From assembly GCA_014885115.2 (NCBI GenBank), contig WKLE02002312.1, positions 1-16,898 of the forward strand: DNA of 16,898 nucleotides, in the 5' to 3' direction. Source of the stretch: Asterionellopsis glacialis. Taxonomy: Eukaryota > Bacillariophyta > Plagiogrammaphyceae > Rhaphoneidales > Asterionellopsidaceae. The position numbers were made by a program, and so were the translations under genes. The notes below the pieces were generated by a model. The model saw nothing but the letters and a program-made list of their open reading frames with translations. It was not told the DNA's origin and made no database searches. Shown here in pieces: positions 1-9,109 of the stretch. The first letter of the stretch is position 1; each line of letters starts with the position of its first letter.

Positions 1-498
1 GGATTTGACCAGAACAATGATGCAACAAGCAAAAATAACAAAGGAAGAAGTTCCAACCAAAAAAAAAAGGAACAAACATGTAAGTCATGCGGGATGAAGG
101 GACACAGTCAGAGAACTCATCATGACTATTTGAATAACGTTAATAAAGAGAAACATGCCAAAAATAAAAATCCAGCAACAGGGTCAATTGCTGAAAAAAG
201 TTCACAAAAGAGTTCTTTGTCTCCAAATTTTTGAACATCAGGCATTACTATGAGAGAATCTGTTGCCAGCAATGACGAGTCTACTTATGAAAATTCTGAT
301 AATTTTTTACTTAGAAAGGAGGAGGAAAAGGAATCTGACATAAGTGTAGAGTCAGAAGAAAGATCGTTGGTGAGCAATGAAATTACAGAGTCAAATTCCG
401 TGATGTGGCTTACAGACCAAGTGAGGAAATTAGATTTGATGGATCACAATGATGACATCGCCAACTATTCTGATTCTTCAGATGAGGAATTTGAGTAA
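1..498 (+). pseudogene. Broken 3' end of an ORF with a zinc knuckle and acidic tail
   Basis: Reading frame 1 is open from the window edge to 498 except for one TGA at 232-234. The first part is Asn/Lys/Ser-rich and contains CKSCGMKGHSQRTH, which spaces as C-x2-C-x4-H-x4-H. This is a zinc-knuckle layout with His where the last Cys is usual. The part after the stop is strongly acidic (runs of E, S and D) and ends SDSSDEEFE before a TAA-free TGA/TAG-type stop region at about 496-498. Lys-rich knuckles followed by acidic tails occur at the C-termini of several transposases and retroelement proteins, but I cannot name the family. The 5' end lies outside the window. The TGA could be real decay, a sequencing error, or the true end of one gene with an unrelated ORF after it. 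The shared frame and lack of other stops favour a single decayed ORF. The neighbourhood is transposon-rich, which fits. Confidence 0.45.
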
Positions 499-2613
499 TG
501 AGTAATGGTCAAACCTTTTAGTATAGGACCTAAAGTAATAACTTTTTATCTGAAATTGTAGGAGAGGCTGGTAGTAGTGTCGTGGCATGTAAGTTTGGGT
601 AAAAATTCAATGTTTAGCAAAATTTAGCAATTTTTTATGAAAATCACATGATATTTTAATATTCCAACCCCCTCTGCTACAATTTCAGTCAATAAATGAA
701 CTAATATGTAACTTATTTGGACATTCCTAATCTGTTTTCAACACAGAAGGTAAACATTTGATGTACCTTCCAAGGGGTTTGGGAGGTAAAACAAAAATTT
801 GTTAAAAAAAATCTAGAAATTTGTGTGAAGAACAAAAAAAGTGAAAATTTGGGGGGAGGCATGCAAGGGAGTGCATGGGCGGTCAATACAACCTTAAAAA
901 CAATACCATAAACAGAACAGCACCAAAAAGGAAAATTACCACTGTAGCACAGAATTACAGATAATACAAAGGAACACTCTTCAACCTTATATATGCAAAC
1001 TCTATGTTGTCACGGAGTTCAGTTTTGACCCTTCACGCAACGCTTGTGTAGAACCAGTACATAAGTCGAGTCCATCATCTCGGATTTACCACGAAATCAG
1101 ACAAATTTGTCCAAAAATATGTCTCCAAATCAGGGAGAGAGAAAATTTCCATCTGTCTGTAATTAATAAAAAATATGTAATTATACACACAAAATCAACA
1201 GGTTATGGTGCTATTCTAATGGATTGTTCTTTTACAGCAAAGGCACACAAAGGCAAAGAGAACAGAACAGTTGACAGCCAATCTGGATATCCACAATGGC
1301 AGATAACATGCAAAGCAATCAAAGGAAGCAACAATAAACCAGTCAACACTGAAATCCTTATATAATGATGGTAAGCAGGAGTATTATTTTTGATCTGCAT
1401 GGAGTGATCTTCTTTTGTTTGCTAAAGGCTGAAGCACATGTTGTTCCTGGTTTTGAAATTCAAATCAGGATTTTTGTGAATTTTGTTGTTGTGCACACAA
1501 AAATGTTAATTTGGTCTGTGGTCCCCACCAGTCTCCCTCCGATGCAATGAAATCAACTTTGCATACAATACCTCCTAGGCGCTACAGGATTTCTGTTGAC
1601 AAGAAAATGAAATGACAAAAAGAACCAACCGCATTTTTGTGAATGACAACGAATATCTCATTGGCATGTCAATAGGTAGGTAACAATTTTTATATGTTCT
1701 TTATTGTTATTATCTATACTAACATGTTGTAAAAAAACTGCCACCACTGGATCACAGGTCTACAACAAGAAATTGTGACTTTTGTATGTGCCGTTGCAAA
1801 CTCTGACTCTTTGTGGTATTTTGTGGTATTCAGCCATTTACCAAGATGACAGCTATGTAAGGTGTAGTAGGGTTAAATTTGGCATAGAAACATACCCATT
1901 CATACTGTAGAGGATAATAGTACCAAATCTTGATTGAAATAATGCATTACAAGCTGTCTCATCCCAAATTTGAAGGGGGGAAGTTTAAACTGCTGCAAAC
2001 ATTTGAAACTATTAGACCTACAACTATTTCTCTCATAAAAACAACAATCAACTTCACCATTGACACAGCAACTGTCATCATAACTAAACAACAAATGGTT
2101 TGGGACCATAGACTTAACATGTTTGTTCTTGTCTTTGCATTAAAAATGTGAAGAAACTTTTGTGAATTGTCAATTTGTACAGTACCTTAACCATTAATGG
2201 CTTTCAAAAATGAACCAAACCAAACCAAACCCAAAACAAAACAACAATCAATCAAATTGATAATAGATGATAACTCAAGAAGTAATATGGCTAATGAAGT
2301 AGTTACTGTATTTATGTTTAAATTTGTGGTTTTTGGATGATTGTTGTGATGGTAGAAGAAAATTGATCACTTTCACTCCTCAGCAGAAATATTATCTTGT
2401 GTTGTTTTTCCTTAAAGATTTTGGCCATGAAATTAATTACAAGCACTCCCTATCATCTATAATTTGGTAGATTTTTTCATATAAACATAACTTTACGACC
2501 CAGTTACTCAGCAGGAGTAAGCATTTTCATTGTGATCAAACACATTAATCAACAGCTTAATAAATGACAAACAATGGATAAATATTAGAGCATGATATTG
2601 GGTTCTAATAGCA
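499..2613. other. AT-rich DNA without a supportable gene
   Basis: Both strands hold only short ORFs (75 codons or fewer) with no recognisable motif. One minus-strand ORF at 1203-1400 has a hydrophobic stretch but no other support. Minor low-complexity features are present: an A/C-rich run near 2213-2245 and a duplicated 10-mer TTGTGGTATT near 1811-1830. I see no RNA gene or terminal inverted repeat here. It may be decayed transposon or ordinary intergenic DNA. Confidence 0.5.
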
Positions 2614-2975
2614 ATGTTTATGCACTTTGTCATTGTCATGATGCCAAAATCACTTTTTTTCTGCTTTTTTGCAGTTTCAAGTTTGGAAGAAGGGACAGAT
2701 AGCAACGTAGATTCTTACGCGCTTGTACAAAAAGAAAATGAAGGAAAATGTCTAGTTGTACCAGGTCCACACAAGCATTACAGACTAAACTCTGTGTGTC
2801 AATGTTGCCTTTTCTTCATCAACACAAAAGAGGGGGGTTAAATATTTTTTCAAAGTCTATGAATCTACTACTACTCAAACAAGATATCCATAGTCAATCA
2901 GACCTGGGCTGTTTGACATTTCTGAAAATGGTTAAACCAGAGGAAAAACAGGAAGACCAAGAACATAAGGGTTGA
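2614..2975 (+). pseudogene. Possible coding remnant in two overlapping frames
   Basis: Two plus-strand frames are open here and overlap at 2748-2841. The first has a peptide SLEEGTDSNVDSYALVQKEN followed by VVPGPHKHYRLNSVCQCC. The second continues as a Leu-rich then Lys/Glu-rich tail ending PEEKQEDQEHKG. The Cys pair and the switch from one plausible frame to the other would fit a frameshifted fragment of a longer protein. I do not recognise the family, and the fragment may be chance. It lies just upstream of the nested transposon, outside its terminal repeats, so it is not part of that element. Confidence 0.2.
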
Positions 2976-3372
2976 GTGTAAAGAAATAAATGATAAGAAA
3001 CTAATGTATAGCCCAATCCCAGCTGCCATATAGTCTGTACTAGAGGATCTAAGTGATCTGGTCCATGGTGAATAAAATCATAGTCTGTTAAATGACTACA
3101 AAAAAATTAGCTATCTCATCAGACTTGTGCATAATGGTGTTTCTGGAACTGTTTTCATATTATATGAAAAAAAAGGGTCATCCTCATTTTGTTGCTCTGT
3201 CATTTGCATGGTCTTGTAATGAGTATGAAAAGGATCTCCATTGAATAGTGATGGGGAAGGCAAATGGTTTATTGTAGAGATGCAGCACTCTTTCTTGTAA
3301 ATGTAACAGAGTTGTCAATGCTGCTCTTCTCCTTTGCTGAGTCATTTATCTTATTCTTTGTGCATTCTATGT
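2976..3372 (+). other. Left flank of the transposon insertion, weak coding traces
   Basis: No intact gene. Short plus-strand peptides such as HPHFVALSFAWSCNEYEKDL (about 3178-3237) and LFSFAESFILFFVHSMFM (about 3322-3377) appear in different frames. If the 3377-6417 element and one TCAT copy are removed, the second frame runs on for another dozen codons to SKDGDGR and a stop near 6461. This hints that the element landed in an older, already decayed coding sequence or transposon. The evidence is weak because the open stretches are short. Confidence 0.2.
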
Positions 3373-3376
3373 TCAT

Positions 3377-3402
3377 GAGTTGTTCCAGGATTTGGTGGAC
3401 CA
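3377..3402 (+). repeat. Left TIR of the carrier element
   Basis: This 26-bp end begins GAGTTGTTCC and matches the reverse complement of 6392-6417 at 25 of 26 positions (a T in place of A at the seventeenth base). TCAT immediately precedes it. About 15 bp further in is TGTGACAT, which also lies just inside the right TIR on the opposite strand. Confidence 0.9.
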
Positions 3403-3510
3403 GTCCAGTACTGGGCTGTGACATAGAATTTTTTTAAATCCAACTAATCAAAGCTGGTAATTTTGCATGTTATTCTTTTTGGGAGGGATGGAGCGACGTA
3501 CCATTTAACA

Positions 3511-3641
3511 GTACCGATTTCTCTTTGCACAGCCACTGTACCCTACTAATCACTGGTATGATTCTATGCACAAGGAGCTTCTGCATGGAACCATATAGAT
3601 GGTTGCTAGTTAAAAATGGCTGGGTGTTGAGAAATTGGTAC
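3511..3641. repeat. Foldback hairpin in the left arm of the carrier element
   Basis: Arms at 3511-3570 and 3583-3641 are imperfect inverted repeats that start and end with GTACC/GGTAC and enclose a 12-base loop (CAAGGAGCTTCT). The pairing is eroded in the middle. The same structure, with better pairing and nearly the same loop, is at 3964-4093 in the nested copy, so the hairpin is a family character and not chance. Confidence 0.75.
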
Positions 3642-3833
3642 TGCAAACAGCATTATTTTGCAAGATTGATGAAAAAAGGGGTTGGGTAAATTAGTTAGGG
3701 ATGAAAATGGCAGAGCACTTATATGTGATACTGCCCTTTGTTATTTACTTCAAGAGGAGTTAAGTAAGATGATGCCATGCCAAAAACAAATGTGTGGATG
3801 CAAAAGATGCATTAATATCAAGAGCCATCAGCA

Positions 3834-3859
3834 GAGTTGTTCCAGGATTAGGTGGACCA
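3834..3859 (+). repeat. Left TIR of the nested copy
   Basis: It begins GAGTTGTTCCAGGATTAGG and is identical, inverted, to 4426-4451. The 4-bp target duplication AGCA lies directly outside (3830-3833). Confidence 0.9.
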
Positions 3860-3963
3860 GTGCAGTACTGGACTGTGACATGATTTTTTTAAATCCAATT
3901 AATCCAAGCTAGTAATTTTATGTGTTATTTTTTTGTGAGGATGGAAGGGTATACCATTTTATG

Positions 3964-4093
3964 GTACCAATTTCTCAACACACAGCCATTTTTAACTAGC
4001 AACCACCAGTATGGTTTCATGCTCAAGGAGCTTCTGCATGGAACCGTACTGGTGGTTGCTAGTTAGAATGGCTGTGTGTCAAGAAATCGGTAC
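3964..4093. repeat. Long foldback hairpin in the nested copy
   Basis: Arms of 58-59 bp at 3964-4022 and 4036-4093 pair with only about five differences, around a 13-base loop (TCAAGGAGCTTCT). The paired arms contain CACACAGCCATT and AACTAGCAACCACCAGTA and their complements. Such a structure would extrude or form a strong RNA hairpin if transcribed. It matches the more eroded hairpin at 3511-3641. Confidence 0.85.
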
Positions 4094-4425
4094 TGCAAAC
4101 AGCACCATTTTGCAAGATTGATCAGAAGAGATCTGGGTGCAACGGCCAATTTTTGTCAGTTGGGTGAGCCTGCAATGCCAAAAAGTGCACCGGCCAGGTC
4201 GTCATTGTATTCAATTCCAATACAAGCCGGCAGTGCCATAATATAATATATTAAGTTTTGTATATATACTGGGTGTATATTCCAGTAGTATAAAATTATT
4301 CAAATATGTATACATATATTATGATTTTTTGAAGTATATAAAAATATTAATTAATTAATATGTTCATAATTTAAAAATATGAATTTTTGGGTCTACGTGG
4401 AGTCTACGGACCAAATGTCACAACT

Positions 4426-4451
4426 TGGTCCACCTAATCCTGGAACAACTC
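4426..4451 (-). repeat. Right TIR of the nested copy
   Basis: It is the inverted copy of 3834-3859, 26 of 26 bases. AGCA follows at 4452-4455. Just inside, on this strand, is the subterminal motif TGTGACAT (reverse complement ATGTCACA at 4415-4422). Confidence 0.9.
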
Positions 4452-6391
4452 AGCAGTCCTTAAATGCTTGGAGACACTGGCACATTCAATGCACACTCTT
4501 GAACTGTTAATAGCTAGTTATACTGATATCCAAGTACAAAACCAAAAAAAGGAAGAGCTCAATAAGTACAAATTGCATGTTTTTCCAAATGATACTAAGT
4601 GGTGCAAAAAAACAGCTGATGCTATACCTTGTGTTTATGTGTCAACCAACCAACAAATTGGAGCTCAATAAATGGGGTTGTGTTCTACATAAGTGCTCCA
4701 AATGTCCTGATTTCAATATTCCAGAAGAGGAAAATAATTCACAAGAAAATTCCCCAAAAATCCAAGTGCACCTATCATGGAACACTTCCATTGAACTCCA
4801 AGTCATGTGAGGAATGCAATAGTAACACACACAAGAGTGACAAGAAAGGACAGGTGCAAACAAGGAAGCACTTGATGCTTCTGGAGAAGTCCATTGGTGT
4901 TTTCATGAAGGAATTTTACATCCATCTTTTGAGATAATATGCTAGGCATCTAAATCATGTCAGCATTCTTTTCAAAAGACATACTGGAAAACAAAGACAA
5001 GATGCATTTTGTTTGAGATGTGGTAATGTCAAAACAAGATGTGATTATGTAGAATGTCTTGCTGCCAAGTTCAATATGAAAATTCAAAGTGATCATTTTG
5101 GAAGTGGACGGTCGCTCTCAATTGAGGGTAGTAATGTAGAATTTTTTGAAACTGACTTGGTAACAAAAATGGAATTCCATTACCATTTTTTGGATGACAG
5201 TAGACAGTACCCATGCCCACATGATAGTTTTGTTTAAGGCACTTGTCTTAAGGAATCTTCAAGGAGCACATCTGTATACAGCTATGTTTGATTAGACAGA
5301 AGGTCACTCCAAACAATACAGACATGCAAAAGTATCCTTGCCTGTTAATGTGGTATCATAATTGATAGGGCTATAGGGGTGCCCAGTCATGGAAAGGATA
5401 TAGTGGATGGAATCAATGCAGCAGACAAAATGTACTTATCAAAGTGTATGTGTTTAATTAGCACACCCAAAGCTAATATGGAAGAAGCAAGGACGGCAGC
5501 CAAATCTTTGACAGAAACAGCATCAAAATCACTAGCTGAAGAATGTGCTAGGTTATGTAGTTTAGAGACAAGATTCAATGGTGTTAAAAGTGACATCATA
5601 CATGCAAAAAGAGAGGAGAACAGTACTGTAAAACAGAGGCACTACCATGTGCAACAAAACATGATGTCAAATTGTGTAAAGTTAAGGTCAAGACAACAGG
5701 ATTTGAGCAGGGAAATGGTACAAGGCAATGCTATCATTTTAGAGCTGGTGAATTGGTGTGTGAGGGGGCAGGTATTTTAACCGTGTTCCCCGTACAAAGC
5801 AGTAGTACACCTCTACAGAAATTTTGACTACTGTGTGCATGAAGCAGGTTGTTGCAACATATATCCAACTTGAACCTATAAGCAGCACCAACAAACTACC
5901 AGGGTCCTGTGATGTTAAAAATGCAAAAAAACAAAATACAATTAGAGTGGGCAATGCATGATGCTATCATAGAGGAAATACACAAGAGGGACTTACTTCA
6001 TCATTGTGAGTTGTTGTTGTCAGACAAAGATATTGAGAGTGAAAATGAGAAAATTGATGATGAAGCAAGCCTTTTTGCACACTGAGAGCAACAGAATTTT
6101 CAGTTACAACAACTTTTACAACAATGTCAGCAAAGGGAGTCCTAACATCATCAATACGTCATGTTCTCAGTCACGATTCAAGTTTTACAAGTTGGCCATG
6201 CGGTAATATAAAGTATTAACTTATGTATATATATTGGGTATATATTCCAGTAGCTCAAAACTATTAAAAAAAATACATATATTACAATTTTTCAAAGTGT
6301 ATAAATTATTTATTCATGAATATGTTCATAATTTAAAAATATGATTTTTGGGTCTACGTGGAGTCTACGGTATAGACCAAATGTCACAAGT

Positions 6392-6417
6392 TGGTCCACC
6401 TAATCCTGGAACAACTC
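6392..6417 (-). repeat. Right TIR of the carrier element
   Basis: It is the inverted match to 3377-3402 with one mismatch and is identical to the right TIR of the nested copy. TCAT follows at 6418-6421. Confidence 0.9.
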
Positions 6418-6421
6418 TCAT

Positions 6422-6836
6422 GCAGAATATCTTTATTTCTAAAGATGGAGATGGGAGGTAATGTACTTGCTCCAAACCACACCCTTTGTTCTTTTGTGTT
6501 GACTAAGAGTTGGATCTTGGTGATGTGTATGATGGATAAAATATACTTCCTGTGTTTCATGATGTCATGGGGAGCAGGAGATCAAGCCTTTATGAAATTT
6601 GTGGCATCCTATGACAGATTGTTCCATATACCTAGTAAGTGGTAAAAGAGCATCATGTGCCAGCAACAATGATACATTCACCCACACTCAGATACAAGCA
6701 ATCCTCAGCAATTGTTTACTGTAAGTTGGGAAAGTTCTGAAACATAAGCAATCCATGCTTGCCTTCCTACAAAATTGCCGACTTTACTTATGGCCCTCAA
6801 CAGAATTTCCTCTTTGGAAGAAAAGTTTTCATAAGT
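6422..6836 (+). other. Right flank of the insertion, no intact gene
   Basis: One plus-strand frame stays open to 6645 and contains peptides such as HTLCSFVLTKSW and SWGAGDQAFMKFVASYDRL. The Met- and Cys-rich composition and lack of a credible start suggest either a decayed coding fragment interrupted by the transposon or chance. No RNA gene or repeat was seen. Confidence 0.25.
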
Positions 6837-7708
6837 GGGTGCATAACTTAAACACATGCCCAAGATTTAGATTTAGATTTAGATTTAGATTCAGGTCCCG
6901 TCTGTCCCTCTCACCCAAGGTTCATAGTGCATAACTTAAACAAAAAAAATTGGATTTAGATTTAGCTCCCCCACTTTGGAACAGGAGCCAAAATTCATGA
7001 ATTATTACAGGGAGTGTGTATGATTGTTGAGAATGTTTTTTTTGCCTGCCTAGTGCAATCTCATGGTGTATCAACCATGGCGTTCAAACACCATTTATAA
7101 ATGAAGTCCAAAGCAAACAAAGCCAACAACCAACCTAATGTCTCATATATACTAATTTTGAAAGCCTAACTTCTATGAATAATTAAGAATGGTTTTGCAT
7201 CTCAAATAATAGTGGATTGTTGTTTTTGTCATTGACAACATCAAAAGGTGATACCAAACCAGACACACTGGAATCACCAACAGCAGCAGGGACTTCCACC
7301 ATTTTCTCAGTACCTCCCAAATTACTGGGGGGATCTGCTAACATGGTGATGTGGGTTCAGTGATTTGAAAGTAACTGAGGTAGCAGGTAGCAGTGGTGGT
7401 GAGAATGCTGCTGCGGCAACAATGTCGTGTGTGTTTTCTTGGTGCTCTGAATGCTTGTGACACAAAAAAAGTGTCAAAATTGTAAGGCTGTGGTCCATTC
7501 AAGCAAATTGAAAAAAGGGAAACTAAATCTAAATCCAAAAATTTGCTGAACAGAGGAAGGGGAATTGAAATTTTTGGACACCGCCGGGCTCCCCTCAGAT
7601 TACAATTTAAGTATTATAACCTAATAAAATGGTCAGCACATCTGTTTAATAGATTATGGTACCTAAATCTAAATCCAAATTTGGGGACTGCGTTTAAGTT
7701 ATGCACCC
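6837..7708. mobile_element. Second inverted-repeat element (about 870 bp)
   Basis: A 17-bp perfect inverted repeat, GGGTGCATAACTTAAAC, lies at 6837-6853 and 7692-7708. On each side an ATTTAGATTTAG-type stretch follows further in. A second copy of the left pattern (GTGCATAACTTAAAC, then TTGGATTTAGATTTAG) is at 6927-6972. A partial right copy (CTAAATCTAAATCC) is at about 7523-7536. This suggests a nested or end-duplicated non-autonomous element. I see no coding sequence and no clear target duplication, so the outer limits are uncertain by a few bases. It is unrelated to the 3.4-6.4 kb family. Confidence 0.6.
6864..6887 (+). repeat. (GATTTA)4 microsatellite
   Basis: Four perfect GATTTA units are followed by a degenerate fifth (GATTCA). 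It lies in the left arm of the inverted-repeat element, where other arms carry one or two units, so it is probably an expansion of the element's own terminal sequence. Confidence 0.85.
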
Positions 7709-9109
7709 CCAAAGTCATTATTTTTCATAATGATTTACCACTATATGTAACCCAATAGATTGTTGGCCCAAAAAAGTCAATTGTTTATATCATAGTGTGG
7801 ACTGTAATAGTAGACAGTATCATATTTACATGTCTTTATTCATTGCAAATTGTGCAAAGATGGATAGTATGTTGTCTATATTCATGACATTGCTTAAATG
7901 ATCATGTTAAAGAATTTAAATAGATGGTGTGGTAACATGTTTCATTGTTATAATAGCATCATTTGTTGTGCAGTAGCAGTACTTTGTGTGGGTACCAACT
8001 GGAAAGCATTTATTCACAAATCTATGAAGAACTTATCTCACTCTAGAACCTGGCAACTACTGAACAAGCTATAAGTCTCTAAGTCAATATATTCCTAGAC
8101 TACTGATAACTCTCTATTACATTTTTCTCAACTCAAAATAAGTATTCAATTCCTCAAGCTAGAGAGGGAAATATTTTTTAAACCCACCTGACTTTTGTTA
8201 AGGATAAGCAAGGAAGAAGGCCAGGTTGTAATACTTGTGTCAAAAGCTTGAATGGTATTTTTTTGTCATTTTGTTTGTTGATAATTACAAATCATCTCTG
8301 TTCTTCAAGGGGGGGGGCACTTTCAATAATGAACTAATCACACCTGGAGATTAGAAATACTAGCCTTGCATAACTAGACTTTTATGGTGTAGTGCTATGC
8401 TCTACCACAGGACCTAACATTTGAAAATAAAGCACCTTGAAAATTCCTTTTTATTGTCTTAAATTAAATTATATCTAATATGTTATGTATGTCATGCCTA
8501 TGATAATGGTCCTAAATAAGTATGTCCAGAAAAGAGGTTGGACACAATGGCTGCCTGCAGTCTGCCAGACAACACTAGTGTTGTGTCTGGTGGGCAAAGT
8601 CTTTGGAGGGAAGAGAACGTAGAGAAAAGCCTGCTAAAGTTTAATCAAGTGATATGTTGTCTGGATGAATATTGTTGCTAGTACTTGCCATTGATGTGTG
8701 CTAGCGAATGGGAAGAGGAGGAGAACAACACCAAAAATTTTACTCGAGTGAAATGCATCAAGTTTCACTCCCATTCTCAAAATTCTAGAGGAGTGTTGCT
8801 ACCCGATGACTTCTATCTTTTTGATGTCGATCTATCAACTTCGAAAAAATAAACGTTCATTATTCCGAACCCCTATCTAATAGGTTCCTCCAAAGTGAAT
8901 GTGGTAGAGGTTTTTTTGCATATAATAATTTATTTTGTATTTTGGAAAAGGCAACTTTTATGTACATCTGTTATATTAAGAATACACAATCACTCTTTTA
9001 CATGTAGAAACAGTAAATGATAATGCTTCTTGCATTTAGTTCAAACCCGAATCTACAACAGAAACTCGCAAAAACTCAAGGGACACCAAATACTGCATTA
9101 CTGTGTGGT
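7709..9109. other. Intergenic region without a supportable gene
   Basis: No ORF of note lies on either strand. It holds a run of nine G (8309-8317) and an imperfect palindrome near 8565. The last few hundred bases (about 8880-9109), downstream of the first minus-strand gene, are AT-rich and probably include its 3' untranslated region and polyadenylation site. No canonical signal stands out. Confidence 0.5.
8565..8590. repeat. Imperfect palindrome centred on ACTAGT
   Basis: CCAGACAACACTAGTG pairs with GTGTTGTGTCTGG, with two extra bases in the right arm. It could be a short stem-loop or a protein-binding palindrome. Nothing else supports a function. Confidence 0.4.

Larger units (their letters stand above)
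3834..4451. mobile_element. Nested non-autonomous copy (MITE-like, 618 bp)
   Basis: It is bounded by the same 26-bp TIRs (3834-3859 and 4426-4451), here identical to each other, and by AGCA at 3830-3833 and 4452-4455. It sits inside the transposase-like ORF of the carrier element. About 285 bp at its left end match 3377-3660, and about 200 bp at its right end match 6210-6417, including the hairpin, a TA-rich stretch with ATATTCCAGTAG, and GTCTACGTGGAGTCTACGG. It has no coding capacity. A short middle part (about 4120-4240) has no counterpart that I can see in the carrier. It is a deletion derivative of the family that would have needed a transposase in trans. Confidence 0.9.
3673..6085 (+). 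pseudogene. Disrupted transposase-like ORF
   Basis: This is a protein remnant in several pieces. The N-proximal part (3673-3833) has CGCKRCINIKSHQ and is cut by the 618-bp insertion. Removing the insert and one AGCA joins it in frame to SLNAWRHWH, after which the frame shifts. Further pieces are 4456-4671, 4650-4807, and 4780-5237 with a TAA near 4935. That last piece contains QDAFCLRCGNVKTR, HFGSGRSLSIEG and EFHYHFLDDS. About 5284-5358 reads FD-stop-TEGHSKQYR, and 5361-5780 has SHGKDIVDGINAADK and ASKSLAEECARL. A C-terminal piece at 5912-6085 ends DDEASLFAH. Acidic residues near K-Q-Y-R followed by HGKxxVDG resemble conserved motifs of uncharacterised eukaryotic transposase-like proteins. 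The roles of these residues as a DDE-type catalytic core are inferred. At least four frameshifts or stops make it non-functional, and the N-terminus seems short. Confidence 0.65.
3377..6417 (+). mobile_element. DNA transposon with 26-bp TIRs and 4-bp target duplication (carrier element)
   Basis: The left end (3377-3402) and right end (6392-6417) are inverted copies of a 26-bp sequence starting GAGTTGTTCCAGGATT, with one mismatch. The element is flanked directly by TCAT at 3373-3376 and again at 6418-6421, which fits a 4-bp target-site duplication. It holds the remains of one plus-strand transposase-like ORF and, inside that, a second 618-bp copy of the same family. Without the insert and one AGCA copy it would be about 2.4 kb. 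A 4-bp duplication excludes hAT and Mutator (8-9 bp), Tc1/mariner (TA), and piggyBac (TTAA). Sola-type elements are known to make 4-bp duplications and are a candidate, but this assignment is inference. It cannot move on its own now because the ORF is broken. Confidence 0.85.

Noticed and set aside
3377..6417. piggyBac or hAT transposon
   Set aside because: The target duplications are TCAT and AGCA, not TTAA, and are 4 bp, not 8. The protein motifs do not fit either.
6864..6887. Interstitial telomere repeat
   Set aside because: The unit is GATTTA, not the TTAGGG type expected in stramenopiles, and it recurs inside the arms of an inverted-repeat element.
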